The position numbers and the translations under genes were made by a program. This document shows, in pieces, positions 19,186 to 28,614 of a stretch of 50,550 nucleotides of DNA. Source of the DNA: a virus; the IMG/VR virus record IMGVR_UViG_3300042691_040812, positions 1 through 50,550 of that record; one strand, written 5' to 3'. The notes under the pieces were generated by a model. It searched no databases. It saw only the letters and a list, made by a program, of their open reading frames with translations, and was not told the origin of the DNA. The stretch's first letter is position 1. Every line of letters starts with the position of its first letter.

Positions 19186-20094
19186 TTGGCAACAGGAAAT
19201 TATGGCGTTGTAAGACCCGCAGATGTCAGTCCCGAGGATGTTGATATAATTTTACACTATGTCCCCTCAAGGGACCAAACAACTGACTTTGTATTAACTA
19301 GATTGGATTCGCTAGAATTTTTAAGACCATATTATAATAATGGGGATACTGGAGGTAATCCTAATGAATTACTAGGTGGACTATATAATTTAACTTTACC
19401 TTCAGACCAATTTAATCAATTAGGTATTTACACAATTTATTTTAGGCCTGCCGAGATAAGAACTATAATAGAAGATTGTGGCGTTCTTTCCTCCGCACCA
19501 AACACTAAAGGTATTGTAATTAACTTACAAAATGTTCCATCACAATATAGGAATAAATTTGTACAACAGGGATTAGTAGGGTTTAGAATTGAGTACTTAA
19601 CGGACAGTGGAACTAAGATACCAAATTTTTATAGAATTATAACATCCAATTTTTATTGTGAACCAGTAACTCAAAATTTAACAAACACTCTACAAAAAAA
19701 TGTTAGATATCGATATACTGACGCTGCAACAAATTTAGTTTTTTGCACCGTCACACCTGCCTCATCGCCAACAAATAAACCAAATGCAATACCATATATA
19801 GGGGCACCAAATCAAAATGTCATAATTACAAATACATTTTTTAATCCAACTGTCGTTGAAGTTGAAATTGTTGAACACGATGCTTCAACACTTGCAATTG
19901 CTCTTTACGGAAACCAAACCAAATCAATCGAGGACGGAGTTTATACCATATACGATAGTAGTAATAACATTTATAAACAATACAACCTCTATGAAATTAG
20001 AGACCAATACAATGAATTATTGTATGAGGTTCGACAAGATAGAGGTACTAATATTGATTTTAGTAAGAACTTCCAAAATATAATTGCAACATGA
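19186..20094 (+). CDS. putative baseplate/tail structural protein, 302 aa, TTG start
   Basis: No family recognised. The reading frame has no ATG near its 5' end and no internal methionine in the first 200 residues, so TTG at 19186, giving M-A-T-G-N-Y, is the only sensible start; it follows an A/T-rich leader. The N-terminal region (PADVSPEDVDIILHYVPSRD) looks like a folded domain, and the C-terminal end (YNLYEIRDQYNELLYEVRQD) may be helical. It overlaps the 981-aa gene by 4 bases (ATGA), which predicts coupled translation with that baseplate-type protein. Confidence 0.75.
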   Translation: MATGNYGVVRPADVSPEDVDIILHYVPSRDQTTDFVLTRLDSLEFLRPYYNNGDTGGNPNELLGGLYNLTLPSDQFNQLGIYTIYFRPAEIRTIIEDCGVLSSAPNTKGIVINLQNVPSQYRNKFVQQGLVGFRIEYLTDSGTKIPNFYRIITSNFYCEPVTQNLTNTLQKNVRYRYTDAATNLVFCTVTPASSPTNKPNAIPYIGAPNQNVIITNTFFNPTVVEVEIVEHDASTLAIALYGNQTKSIEDGVYTIYDSSNNIYKQYNLYEIRDQYNELLYEVRQDRGTNIDFSKNFQNIIAT

Positions 20095-23036
20095 GTAAGT
20101 ATGCATGTCCTCCCCAAACCGGAAGTGGCCAAGGTACTTTTTCGGATAATTTGGTTGGGTTACAACTTACCCAAGGAGGGGGACTTACGCAAGGTAATTT
20201 TATTTTTACTAATACTATAACTGAAAAAGTTAATAGAAGTTTTCAAACAGGTACTTATTCAAACCCAATAAATTTGGATAATTTGAATATTAGTTCACTC
20301 GCTCAAGCGGAACAAATCTCTAAGGTTAACTTTAAAATTTATCCCAATTTTGATGAAACAGTTGTTACTAATTATGTTGCATATGGGCCACTTACAAAAA
20401 GACTGTCTGCGGCTGTTTTAAATATTATAAATTATTTTCCCGCGGCTTTAGAAATAACCGCAATTAGACCAAATTACTCATCAGGAGTAACGGCCCAAAA
20501 TATTTACTACGATTCATTAGAGGACATAACTTATTTTAGTATTAATACTGATTCGATTAAAAACCCATTTTCGATTGATTATACAACTCAATCTACTTTG
20601 AACCTTAGTAATTTGGGATTTGAAGTTTCTAAATATAGAAATCTACCAAACTATTTTAACAGTTATATAGTGCAAGTTACAGGTTCAAGTTTTTCAATCG
20701 CAGACCTAACAGCATCAACCTCAACAACGGCTGATAATTTATATTTTTCAGCGTTTGGAAATTTGTTCGGGGATTCAGTCACAGAAGTTTATGAAACAAT
20801 TATAATCAGACCTAATGATTTTACAGTTAATGAAGTTTTTAATTTGGACTTGGATGAGGTCGAAGAGCTTCTTTTGAACAGGTATTCGGTACCACAATAC
20901 ACTTCACAATATAAAGTCTTGTCAGAGGGTGAAGATGGAACTGAATTTTTTAATACTATATATGCGACATGGCCAAAGGATGGTCAGTGGAATATTGACA
21001 TTAGAACTCCATCTTTTATAAAATATTTAGAAAAATTAGATAATGTAGGACAAAGATTTGATGAGACAGAAACAAACTTAATATCAAGATATTATACGAC
21101 GGATTCATTCAAAGAATTTGACACCATAGACCAAAAAGTTGATAAAACTTTAAAAATATATGGTAGAAGTTTTGACGAAACTAAAAAATATGTTGACTCT
21201 ATATCACATATGGTTTCAGTAAATTATACTATAAAAGATGATGTACCATCTGGTCTTTTAACAAATTTCGCGGAAACTTTAGGGTGGAAGACTAATATTT
21301 CACCAATACAAAGTGATTCCTTTTTAGGTACACTATATACATCTTATTCTTCGCAGTTTAACGGAATGTCCACGTCACTTCCACTTGAAGAACTTCAGAA
21401 TCAATACTATAGAAATTTAATTTTAAATTCTGGTTATTTATTCAGGTCAAAAGGTACTAGGAGGGCCGTAGAGTTTTTGATGAATAATATTGGGGCCCCA
21501 GAGGCTCTACTTGAATTTAATGAAAATGTATATTTGGTTGATGGTAAATTCAGTATTGATAGATTTAATGAATTATTTTTTACCGTAACTGGAGGTACTT
21601 ACACTCCAGATGTTCCTGTATATGACCCCAACAACGTATATAGGTTTAATGGTGCTCCTTACACCGCATACACACCGTCAACGGATATTCAAGATGTACC
21701 CCTTATAAGGGATGATTATCCTGTAGATGATAATGGATACCCAACTAATGCGTCTTTTAATAGTGACTTTTATTTCCAAAAAGGTTCAGGATGGTTTGAA
21801 TCAACCCCACAACACAGAAGTCCTGAAATATTGGATACGGTTAATAGTACTTTTACAGGTCAAAATTTTAATATACAAACAGCTTTAGAACCATTTACAT
21901 ATGGTGAAAAATATTTTGAAAGATTTAGAAACTTTCCATTCCTTAATACAGGGTATGAACTTCTAAGAACTATTGATAATAAAAAATCTTGGGCTCGTTC
22001 TATTGATGATTTAAGAAAAAATAGTGATGGAAATTACGACGCATATTACATAGTTCCTGACGACAGACTCGTAATGAACGTTAAAAATGTTGATTTGTTT
22101 TTAAATCCTGCTCAAGCATTGGCATATGATGTTTGGTATATGTCATTAAATAAATCTTACCCAATACCATTAACAGGATTGAGTGACCCGTACCCAACAA
22201 CAGGAAACACTGACTGGACCGTAATAAATCCTAAACCACAACAAAAAGATTTCTTCGAGTTTTATCAAACTTTTTGGACTAACATGATTAATGTTAGAAA
22301 TAGACAAATGGCTTATGACGGTAAAACAAGTGGATACCCAACGCTACAATCTATATTTTGGAGATACTTAACATCATTTAATGATGTAGGTATTGAAAAT
22401 GATAATTTTAGTTATACAACAATGATTAAATACATTGAGGGTATAGGTGATTTTTGGGTTAGATTAGTAGAACAATTTATACCTGCAACTACAATATGGA
22501 ACACAGGGACTAAATACGAAAATTCTATTTTTCACAGACAAAAATTTGTATATAGACCACAGAGGGGATGTATACAGGTAAATCTCGATATAAGTGGACC
22601 ACAAGTTGTTGGAGGACTTGCCCCTAACATATGCAATACAATTGATATATTTTTGAATTTACAATACAATTCTAATAATATACAAGAGGGTATAAACCAA
22701 ATTCCTTTACAAGGGTCCTGTCCTTCAGGATTACCATCTGTAGTTTCTTTAAGATATGGATTTGATTTGATAATTGTAAAAAATAATCAAACAATAACTC
22801 TTACTTATTCTGACCCTCAGACGTATAATTCACCAAATTTAGTTATCAACGGTAATCAATGGGATACATTTATTTTACAGGGTATTGGATTTTTAACTGA
22901 TGAAATAAATGCGTTGGCTATTTCGGCAACCTATGAACCAACGACTAATAATTTGATATTAGAATCTCAAGATTGTGATGATATTCAATTAGTTGATTTC
23001 GAATTGAAATTTATAAACGTAATATATGGATGTTAA
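20091..23036 (+). CDS. putative baseplate wedge protein with a gpI-like segment, 981 aa
   Basis: A segment at about 430-480 (LILNSGYLFRSKGTRRAVEF then LMNNIGAPEALL) matches the pattern seen in tail protein I and related baseplate wedge proteins, where an FRSKGT(R/K)-x-AVEFL helix precedes an IGxPE motif. Residues 385-425 (WKTNISPIQSDSFLGTLY) fit the same region. The C-terminal 120 residues form a separate Cys-containing beta domain (from CIQVNLDISGP to the end INVIYGC). No membrane segment. The length is close to T4 gp7, but that is not evidence of homology. It is coupled to the 302-aa gene by an ATGA overlap and followed three bases later by the SprB-like repeat protein. Confidence 0.75.
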   Translation: MSKYACPPQTGSGQGTFSDNLVGLQLTQGGGLTQGNFIFTNTITEKVNRSFQTGTYSNPINLDNLNISSLAQAEQISKVNFKIYPNFDETVVTNYVAYGPLTKRLSAAVLNIINYFPAALEITAIRPNYSSGVTAQNIYYDSLEDITYFSINTDSIKNPFSIDYTTQSTLNLSNLGFEVSKYRNLPNYFNSYIVQVTGSSFSIADLTASTSTTADNLYFSAFGNLFGDSVTEVYETIIIRPNDFTVNEVFNLDLDEVEELLLNRYSVPQYTSQYKVLSEGEDGTEFFNTIYATWPKDGQWNIDIRTPSFIKYLEKLDNVGQRFDETETNLISRYYTTDSFKEFDTIDQKVDKTLKIYGRSFDETKKYVDSISHMVSVNYTIKDDVPSGLLTNFAETLGWKTNISPIQSDSFLGTLYTSYSSQFNGMSTSLPLEELQNQYYRNLILNSGYLFRSKGTRRAVEFLMNNIGAPEALLEFNENVYLVDGKFSIDRFNELFFTVTGGTYTPDVPVYDPNNVYRFNGAPYTAYTPSTDIQDVPLIRDDYPVDDNGYPTNASFNSDFYFQKGSGWFESTPQHRSPEILDTVNSTFTGQNFNIQTALEPFTYGEKYFERFRNFPFLNTGYELLRTIDNKKSWARSIDDLRKNSDGNYDAYYIVPDDRLVMNVKNVDLFLNPAQALAYDVWYMSLNKSYPIPLTGLSDPYPTTGNTDWTVINPKPQQKDFFEFYQTFWTNMINVRNRQMAYDGKTSGYPTLQSIFWRYLTSFNDVGIENDNFSYTTMIKYIEGIGDFWVRLVEQFIPATTIWNTGTKYENSIFHRQKFVYRPQRGCIQVNLDISGPQVVGGLAPNICNTIDIFLNLQYNSNNIQEGINQIPLQGSCPSGLPSVVSLRYGFDLIIVKNNQTITLTYSDPQTYNSPNLVINGNQWDTFILQGIGFLTDEINALAISATYEPTTNNLILESQDCDDIQLVDFELKFINVIYGC

Positions 23037-23039
23037 AAA

Positions 23040-25220
23040 ATGAGTTTTTATAATGGAATTAATACCTTAACTGGGGATTGCTCAAATACAGGAAGTGGTG
23101 GGTTTACAGTGTACCTAACAAATGAGAATTTTTTTTCACCACCTTTTACCGTGCAATGGATTTTTCCTGAATCAGGTACAACTTTTTCATCTACAACTAT
23201 TTTAAATTCGACTTATAGTGTTACAGGTTTAACTGCAGGAACATATTCCTTTAATGTTTTGGGACAATCAGGGGCAATTGTAGGACCAATCAATTATACA
23301 ATTTTTATAAATTCTGCAAATACAATATCACTACAGAGTTTTCAATCAACTACTTGCGGTAGTAGTAATGGGACTATAACTTTAAATGCCCCAAATACGA
23401 TATTTGTAAATAATTATTACCTTTATAATCAAAATGGCCTTGTTAATTCGGCAACTACCTCTAATTCTATTTATACTTTTACAGACCTCTCATCAGGACT
23501 ATATTATGCTGAAGCGGTTGATTATGGTAACTGCCAAGGTATAAGTAATAGTATTTTTGTAGGTGAATCAACACAACTTGATTTTGGTTTGTATACAATT
23601 AACAGTCCGGCTTGTTTAGTGGATAATGGTCAAATTTATGTTACGGGAGTAACAGGGACCCCTCCATATACTTATTATTGGGGGGAAGGTGTATATGAAA
23701 ATTCTAGTGAATCATTTAAAACTGGATTAACCTCGGGGGCATATTCTGTTGATGTAACAGATGTTTTTGGGTGTACAACAAGTAAAAATACTGTAGTAGG
23801 AAATGCTAGTGCTTTAGGGATACAAACGTATAGTGTTATATCACCAAACTGTATGATTAACAACGGAAGTATTACCTTAATAATTAGTGGTGGGTCTGCT
23901 CCATATTATTACCTTTTAAGTAACGGCGATTCACAAATTTTATTATCTAACGAAGTAACTTTCACGGGGTTAAGTAGTGGAAACTACGTTTTAAATGTCA
24001 CAGATGTTGGACTTTGTACTACCAGTTTAAATTTTTCTTTATTAACCCCACAAACTTTTTCAGTTATATCGACTTCTTCAGTTGAACAATCTTGTAACAC
24101 CCTTGGCTCAATTAATGTAAATTTACAAGGAGGTACTCCTCCATACCATCTGAATTTGAGTGGGAACTCAACAAGTCTATCACAGACAATTTTTGTTAAT
24201 TCAACCACATTCAATGGGTTAATTGGGGGTACTTATAATTTAACAATTAATGACACGGCAAGTGCGTGTACCTATACGGAAACTTTGATTGTTGGAAATA
24301 ATTCTCATTTTGACATTGGCCTCTCATCTACAGGGTCAACATGTGCTAACAACAATGGAGTTGTAAGAGTGGACATTATTAATCAATATTTAACTGGATT
24401 AACATGGGTTTACAGTTTGTCAAATGGATTAACTAGTGTTCCTACAGAACAAAATTTTTACCAATTTACAGGACTAACTACAGGTTTTCATACAGTGACC
24501 GTAACAGATACTACAGGTTGCTCAAAACAACTTACTCAATTTGTTACAGGTACTTCTCCTTATTCTATATTTTTATATACTACTGAGTGTTTGCAAGGGG
24601 ATGCTGGAACAATAACCGCTTTAATTCAGGAATCTGACGGGCCATTCATTCTTACGTGGAGTGATAATGTAAATGGACAAACAGGTTATTATGTTACAGG
24701 TTTGACCGCTGGTACATATACACTAACAGTAAGTGGTGAAACAGACTGTATTACTTCTGTCTCAACCACTATTTCTTGTACACCACTTAGTGGTACAAAT
24801 CACTCATTTAAATATACTTCAGGTAATAAGACATCCTCATCAACATCAAAATTGAGTTTGAAAAATATGATGTACCAAGGGTACAGTCAAATTGCGACTA
24901 GTGGAGATAGTTGTTCTTTGAGTTCTTGTACATTCTATTTAAAAGTAAACATTGCAGGAACTGATTACCAATTCCCTTTTTATAACACATCAACATTTAA
25001 TAACATACCTGAATTTAGTGAATTTACTACTGTCTTACAAAACGCAATACTCACAATACCGCATATTACAACTTGTATAATAGACCCTATAAAAAATACA
25101 ATAAACATAGTTTCAGAGTCAGATGGGAATACTGAATACTACAAAGGTGAAACGGTTTTATTTACCGTAATTTTAGATTTCACCATAAAATGTAGGTCTG
25201 TAAATAGTGTTCCATGTTAA
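23040..25220 (+). CDS. SprB-like repeat tail protein, seven Ig-like repeats, 726 aa
   Basis: About seven repeats of roughly 75-85 residues fill residues 1-575. Each has a conserved Cys near its start followed by an NG(x)I strand, then in the clearest copies GG(T/S)xPY, and ends in TGL(T/S)xGxYxVxVTDxxGC. This is the pattern of SprB repeats, known from the SprB gliding adhesin of Flavobacterium and other secreted Bacteroidetes proteins. The last 150 residues are a different domain with Cys pairs (CSLSSC) and a beta-rich end. No signal peptide or sorting signal is present, so it is a virion protein, likely a fibre shaft or decoration. It begins 3 bases after the 981-aa gene. Repeat architecture suggests acquisition from, or exchange with, Bacteroidetes hosts. 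Confidence 0.8.
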   Translation: MSFYNGINTLTGDCSNTGSGGFTVYLTNENFFSPPFTVQWIFPESGTTFSSTTILNSTYSVTGLTAGTYSFNVLGQSGAIVGPINYTIFINSANTISLQSFQSTTCGSSNGTITLNAPNTIFVNNYYLYNQNGLVNSATTSNSIYTFTDLSSGLYYAEAVDYGNCQGISNSIFVGESTQLDFGLYTINSPACLVDNGQIYVTGVTGTPPYTYYWGEGVYENSSESFKTGLTSGAYSVDVTDVFGCTTSKNTVVGNASALGIQTYSVISPNCMINNGSITLIISGGSAPYYYLLSNGDSQILLSNEVTFTGLSSGNYVLNVTDVGLCTTSLNFSLLTPQTFSVISTSSVEQSCNTLGSINVNLQGGTPPYHLNLSGNSTSLSQTIFVNSTTFNGLIGGTYNLTINDTASACTYTETLIVGNNSHFDIGLSSTGSTCANNNGVVRVDIINQYLTGLTWVYSLSNGLTSVPTEQNFYQFTGLTTGFHTVTVTDTTGCSKQLTQFVTGTSPYSIFLYTTECLQGDAGTITALIQESDGPFILTWSDNVNGQTGYYVTGLTAGTYTLTVSGETDCITSVSTTISCTPLSGTNHSFKYTSGNKTSSSTSKLSLKNMMYQGYSQIATSGDSCSLSSCTFYLKVNIAGTDYQFPFYNTSTFNNIPEFSEFTTVLQNAILTIPHITTCIIDPIKNTINIVSESDGNTEYYKGETVLFTVILDFTIKCRSVNSVPC

Positions 25221-25223
25221 TGA

Positions 25224-26213
25224 ATGAGCACAATAACTATAAATAATATAAGCGGGATACCCCCATATAACATATATGTTTGTGATGTATATGAAATTAA
25301 TTGTATTTTAACACTTTCAGGTGTAAGCTCGGTACCACCCGCAATCACCCTTTCAACACCGCAAACTTTTTATAATGCACCATCGGTAGTTATAAAAATT
25401 ATAGACAGTCAAAATTGTGTTTTTAAACAAACTTATACTTGTTTAACACCTACCACAACAGAAACAAATACCCCAACACCAACAATCACACCCTCAGTTA
25501 CCCCAACATTATCAATAACCCCAACTAATACCCCCACACAACAAACGCCAACACCAACCGCTTCGGTTACACCAACAATGACCCAAACACCAACTAATAC
25601 CTCAACTCCGATGTCAACACCAACACCAACATTACCTCCTGTAAATGGTATTGTTATATTGGTAGAACCTTTGAGTGGTAATACTCTTATTGGTGATTAC
25701 TTAAATTCTGAAGGTAGTGGATTTTATGGTTTTGGTAATGGTGTACATCCATCTTTAAATCAATATGATTTTTCTTTTGAAATGAATAAATATGTTGATG
25801 CAATTTTTAATTACGGTGGATTTGTAAGTTTTCCAGTATTTTTCCCAAATAGAAATAGTGTTGATAATTTTGGTAATAAAATCTATGAACCAAATTTTCC
25901 CACAGTAGGTACTCGAGAAACGTCTATCATAACTACAGCATGGTATACATTTTTGATTCCAACAGGAGCTACTATAATGGAAATAGATGGTATTTTAACC
26001 CCGAAAAAACAAATAGAGATTGATTTGAGTCATGATGACCCTACAAATTTTGTTTCGATTAGAATGAGTTCACAAATTTACCAAAACGCTTTTCAATATA
26101 CTGGAAATTCCATTTCAAGAACTTATTACTACGTATACACCTCTTTCCCATCACCGGATTTTTTGATTGACAATTCAACACCAATCTATTTTAAAGGAAG
26201 TAGGGTTGGATGA
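25224..26213 (+). CDS. tail fibre-type protein with SSPY/C-type head, Thr/Pro linker and C-terminal domain, 329 aa
   Basis: Three parts are visible. Residues 1-75 are a small Cys-containing domain (ITINNISGIPPYNIYVCD, then a later IIDSQNCVF) shared with the proteins at 32255 and 44795-45019. Residues 76-142 are a Thr/Pro/Asn-rich linker of TPTxTPT repeats. Residues 143-329 form a globular C-terminal domain with aromatic and Gly-rich strands (IVILVEPLSGNTLIGDYLNS), perhaps a binding domain. There is no signal peptide. The start is two codons after the previous stop. A host-contact role is inferred from architecture. Confidence 0.75.
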   Translation: MSTITINNISGIPPYNIYVCDVYEINCILTLSGVSSVPPAITLSTPQTFYNAPSVVIKIIDSQNCVFKQTYTCLTPTTTETNTPTPTITPSVTPTLSITPTNTPTQQTPTPTASVTPTMTQTPTNTSTPMSTPTPTLPPVNGIVILVEPLSGNTLIGDYLNSEGSGFYGFGNGVHPSLNQYDFSFEMNKYVDAIFNYGGFVSFPVFFPNRNSVDNFGNKIYEPNFPTVGTRETSIITTAWYTFLIPTGATIMEIDGILTPKKQIEIDLSHDDPTNFVSIRMSSQIYQNAFQYTGNSISRTYYYVYTSFPSPDFLIDNSTPIYFKGSRVG

Positions 26214-26225
26214 TAATTATAGAAT

Positions 26226-27155
26226 ATGTCGCAGCTTAACTATAGTTTACCAAGTTCTCCTCAAAAAGTTTATGGGGCTCCCTCCTTACTGAACGGGGTT
26301 TTTTACGGAACACATTTCAATAATTTGGGTGTTGGGGGTATATTTCAGTTATATAATATTTCTGACCTATATTATACCATACCACCAAGCACTTACGGAT
26401 TAATTCAATATTCAGGAAATGTAATTCCAATAAATTTTGTAAAAGGTAGCGGGGTGAGTTATTCTTATGATGTATTAACACTTAATAGTGATAATATTTC
26501 ATCGGGTAGGAAACAACTTGGTATGCTTGCATACGTTTATGAAGAAGACCAAATTTATCAATTTGTTATCAATAATTATGATAATCTTTGGTCAGCGGCA
26601 ACGGCTTCTACAGGTACTGTTACATTTACTGATTTTGGGACAATAGTTAGGGGAAACACCGCAGCTGGTGCTGCTTTTATTTCTGGTTGGACTGCAAATA
26701 CTGTTGAAGGTATTAGTGGCGAAACAAGTTCAACTGCGGTTTGGAAAAAACTAACAACAGGAGGGGGAGGTGGTGGAAGCGGAATTACAGGAGGAACTTT
26801 CAACATCAACACAGGCGACCTTGACCTTAATTCATCTGGTGGGACCATAACAATACCCGGATTTTTATATGGGTCAGGAACAACCAATACAATACCAAAA
26901 TATCAAACATCAGATGGGTTTACAGATAGTCAAATATTTGATAATGGAACATCTGTTGGTATTGGAACTGTAACTCCTGACGCAAGTGCAATCCTTGATT
27001 TAAGTGCAACAACCAAAGGATTTCTTCCACCAAGAATGACCGAGACAGAGAGACTTGCAATTGCTTCTCCAACAATTGGACTTATGGTTTACCAAACAGA
27101 TGAACCCGATGGAGTGTATGTTTATAAAGCTGCAGGGTGGATACAGATGATATGA
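26226..27155 (+). CDS. tail fibre protein with PRMT/GW-type C-terminus, 309 aa
   Basis: The N-terminal 170 residues are a beta-rich head (SQLNYSLPSSPQKVYGAPSL). A Gly-rich hinge (GGGGGGSG near 179-186) leads to a module also present in the next two genes: TNTIPKYQTSDGFTDSQIFD, NGTSVGIGT, and then the C-terminal GFLPPRMTETERLAI...GVYVYKAAGW. The last pattern (PRMT...R.AI...G...Y.T....LY.Y...GW) is common at the C-terminus of Bacteroidetes and phage fibre proteins, where it may trimerise the tip or be a chaperone-like end. No membrane segment. The next gene opens a new unit preceded by a TATTTATA box. Confidence 0.8.
   Translation: MSQLNYSLPSSPQKVYGAPSLLNGVFYGTHFNNLGVGGIFQLYNISDLYYTIPPSTYGLIQYSGNVIPINFVKGSGVSYSYDVLTLNSDNISSGRKQLGMLAYVYEEDQIYQFVINNYDNLWSAATASTGTVTFTDFGTIVRGNTAAGAAFISGWTANTVEGISGETSSTAVWKKLTTGGGGGGSGITGGTFNINTGDLDLNSSGGTITIPGFLYGSGTTNTIPKYQTSDGFTDSQIFDNGTSVGIGTVTPDASAILDLSATTKGFLPPRMTETERLAIASPTIGLMVYQTDEPDGVYVYKAAGWIQMI
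26881..27152 (+). repeat. shared fibre C-terminal module, copy 1
   Basis: The coding part for TNTIPKYQTSDGFTDSQIFD through the PRMT...GW end. A related copy ends the next gene at about 28330-28608. Similar order of motifs (TNYIxKW/Y, NGTSxGxGT, AxxxxxxSTxxGxLxPRMT) shows a common ancestor. Amino-acid similarity is clear; base identity looks moderate. Confidence 0.7.
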
Positions 27156-27165
27156 CATATTCTAC

Positions 27166-27173
27166 TATTTATA
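27166..27173 (+). promoter_or_regulatory. TATTTATA box upstream of the 469-aa fibre gene
   Basis: TATTTATA sits in the 46-base gap after the 309-aa fibre gene, inside the small inverted repeat ACTAT-TT-ATAGT (27164-27175). It is 28 bases before the ATG at 27202, the longest spacing among the sites seen. As for the other copies, the claim that it is a late promoter element is inference from its recurrence before structural units. Confidence 0.4.
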
Positions 27174-27201
27174 GTTAAGATAATTTTCTTAAAATTTTAT
27201 A

Positions 27202-28611
27202 ATGTCAGATATTTCAAACCAGTTAATAAAAGATAGTTACAATTACGTATTACAATCCGATACAACAACTGGTGTAGTATATAGAATTGGGGGTCAAATT
27301 CCCGTCAATCCAATATTCCAATCAGGATTAACTGTTACAGGAGGTTTTACATATTCAGGGGCTGGTGAACAAGTTGGTTACGCTTTATTGACAGATGGTA
27401 CGGGTTATTCTTATTGGGGTCCAGTAACTGGACCTTCTACAGGATTTTTACCATTAAGTGGTGGTACTTTAACTGGAGATGTAAATTCTCAAGATGGGTT
27501 TACTGCTTCTACAATATCTGCAACAACATACCAAAACTATCCTGGAAGCTCAGACCAATACTGTATACCAACTCTTTATGTTAGTCAAATTAGTGGGTGC
27601 TCACCTGTAACAGTTCTTACTGAATTAAAGGCCGAGTCAGGATTATTAGTAACAGGTACAACTGAAATAGATGGTTCGGTCACAATTAAACAAGGGGTTA
27701 CAGTCACTGGGGACACCACAATAAGCGGGTTTCACTATAAGGCTTCAAGTAACGGTACAAGTTTATTTATAACAAAGGATAATGTGACTGGAGGTAATTC
27801 GTCCACTGAAGAAATTTCGATTGGATATGGGGGATTGGCTAATAGCCAAGGTCAACAGAATATTGCAATCGGAGGATATGCTTTGAATCTTAATAACACC
27901 GGTTCAACAAATGTTGCAATAGGATACAGTGCAGGTGAAGGTAATACAAATGGTGATGGAAATGTTTATGTTGGTACAAAGGCTGGTGAACAAAACAATG
28001 GTAATAATAATATTTTCTTGGGAACTGAAGCTGGACAAACATCAACAACTAACTACAGTATTATAATTGGAAAATATGCTGGTTATAACGAAACTTCGGA
28101 TTATAGACTTCACATTGGAACAAACTCATTAATTTACGGAGAGTTTGACAATAGAAGAATAGGAATTAATACAACCAATATAACAAATACTTTTCATGTA
28201 TCTGCTTTAACAAATCCGGTCAGATTTGAAGGTTTACAACCATCAAGTGAAACAAGATTTTTAGTGACAGATACTAACGGAGTTGTAACATATACAACAT
28301 CGTCGCCAGGGGCAGGACTATCAGGTTCAGGTACAACAAATTATATATCGAAATGGACGGGCTCAACAGGACTTGGGAATAGTGGAATTTATGATAATGG
28401 AACTTCGATTGGAGTGGGAACATCTAACCCAAATGTTGCTGCCATAGTAGAAATTGCATCAACAAGTCAAGGTGTTCTATTTCCAAGAATGACAATTGCT
28501 CAAAGGAATGCAATTACTTCTACACCAGTCGGTCTTATACTTTTTGTAACCGATGGAGATAATGAAGGATTGTATATTTATAAAACAAGTGGATGGGTTC
28601 AAATAATTTAA
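27202..28611 (+). CDS. tail fibre protein with YadA-head-like repeats and PRMT/GW C-terminus, 469 aa
   Basis: Region about 205-300 contains a run of repeats of the type NVAIGYSAG, NVYVGTKAGE, NIFLGTEAG, the left-handed beta-roll pattern of trimeric adhesin heads (YadA-type), also seen in phage fibres. Before it is a block SATTYQNYPGSSDQYC...ISGCSPV, which recurs in the next gene. Between 370 and 469 it carries the shared GTTNYISKWTGSTGLGNSGI module and the GVLFPRMTIAQRNAI...GWVQII end shared with the 309-aa protein. The N-terminus (MSDISNQLIKDSYNYVLQSD) should be the attachment part. It is likely a homotrimeric fibre contacting the host surface. Three bases separate it from the next fibre gene. 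Confidence 0.85.
   Translation: MSDISNQLIKDSYNYVLQSDTTTGVVYRIGGQIPVNPIFQSGLTVTGGFTYSGAGEQVGYALLTDGTGYSYWGPVTGPSTGFLPLSGGTLTGDVNSQDGFTASTISATTYQNYPGSSDQYCIPTLYVSQISGCSPVTVLTELKAESGLLVTGTTEIDGSVTIKQGVTVTGDTTISGFHYKASSNGTSLFITKDNVTGGNSSTEEISIGYGGLANSQGQQNIAIGGYALNLNNTGSTNVAIGYSAGEGNTNGDGNVYVGTKAGEQNNGNNNIFLGTEAGQTSTTNYSIIIGKYAGYNETSDYRLHIGTNSLIYGEFDNRRIGINTTNITNTFHVSALTNPVRFEGLQPSSETRFLVTDTNGVVTYTTSSPGAGLSGSGTTNYISKWTGSTGLGNSGIYDNGTSIGVGTSNPNVAAIVEIASTSQGVLFPRMTIAQRNAITSTPVGLILFVTDGDNEGLYIYKTSGWVQII
27514..27664 (+). repeat. SATTYxNYPGSS/ISGCSPV block, copy 1 (copy 2 near 31006-31150)
   Basis: The 469-aa and the 1146-aa fibre proteins share a block with SATTYxNYPGSS, a Cys, a (Y/F)V-x-x-ISGCSPV segment and a following VTGT strand. 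In the second gene the block lies at about 31006-31150. The coding DNA is similar enough to suggest duplication or exchange between the two neighbouring genes. Confidence 0.7.
28330..28608 (+). repeat. shared fibre C-terminal module, copy 2 (partial third copy near 30463-30560)
   Basis: Encodes GTTNYISKWTGSTGLGNSGI, NGTSIGVGT and the GVLFPRMT...GW end. A shortened third copy, GGITNYIPVWTGSTGLGNSI plus NGSEIGVG, is inside the 1146-aa gene near 30463-30560 without the PRMT end. The three consecutive genes thus share a movable module. Confidence 0.7.
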
Positions 28612-28614
28612 GAA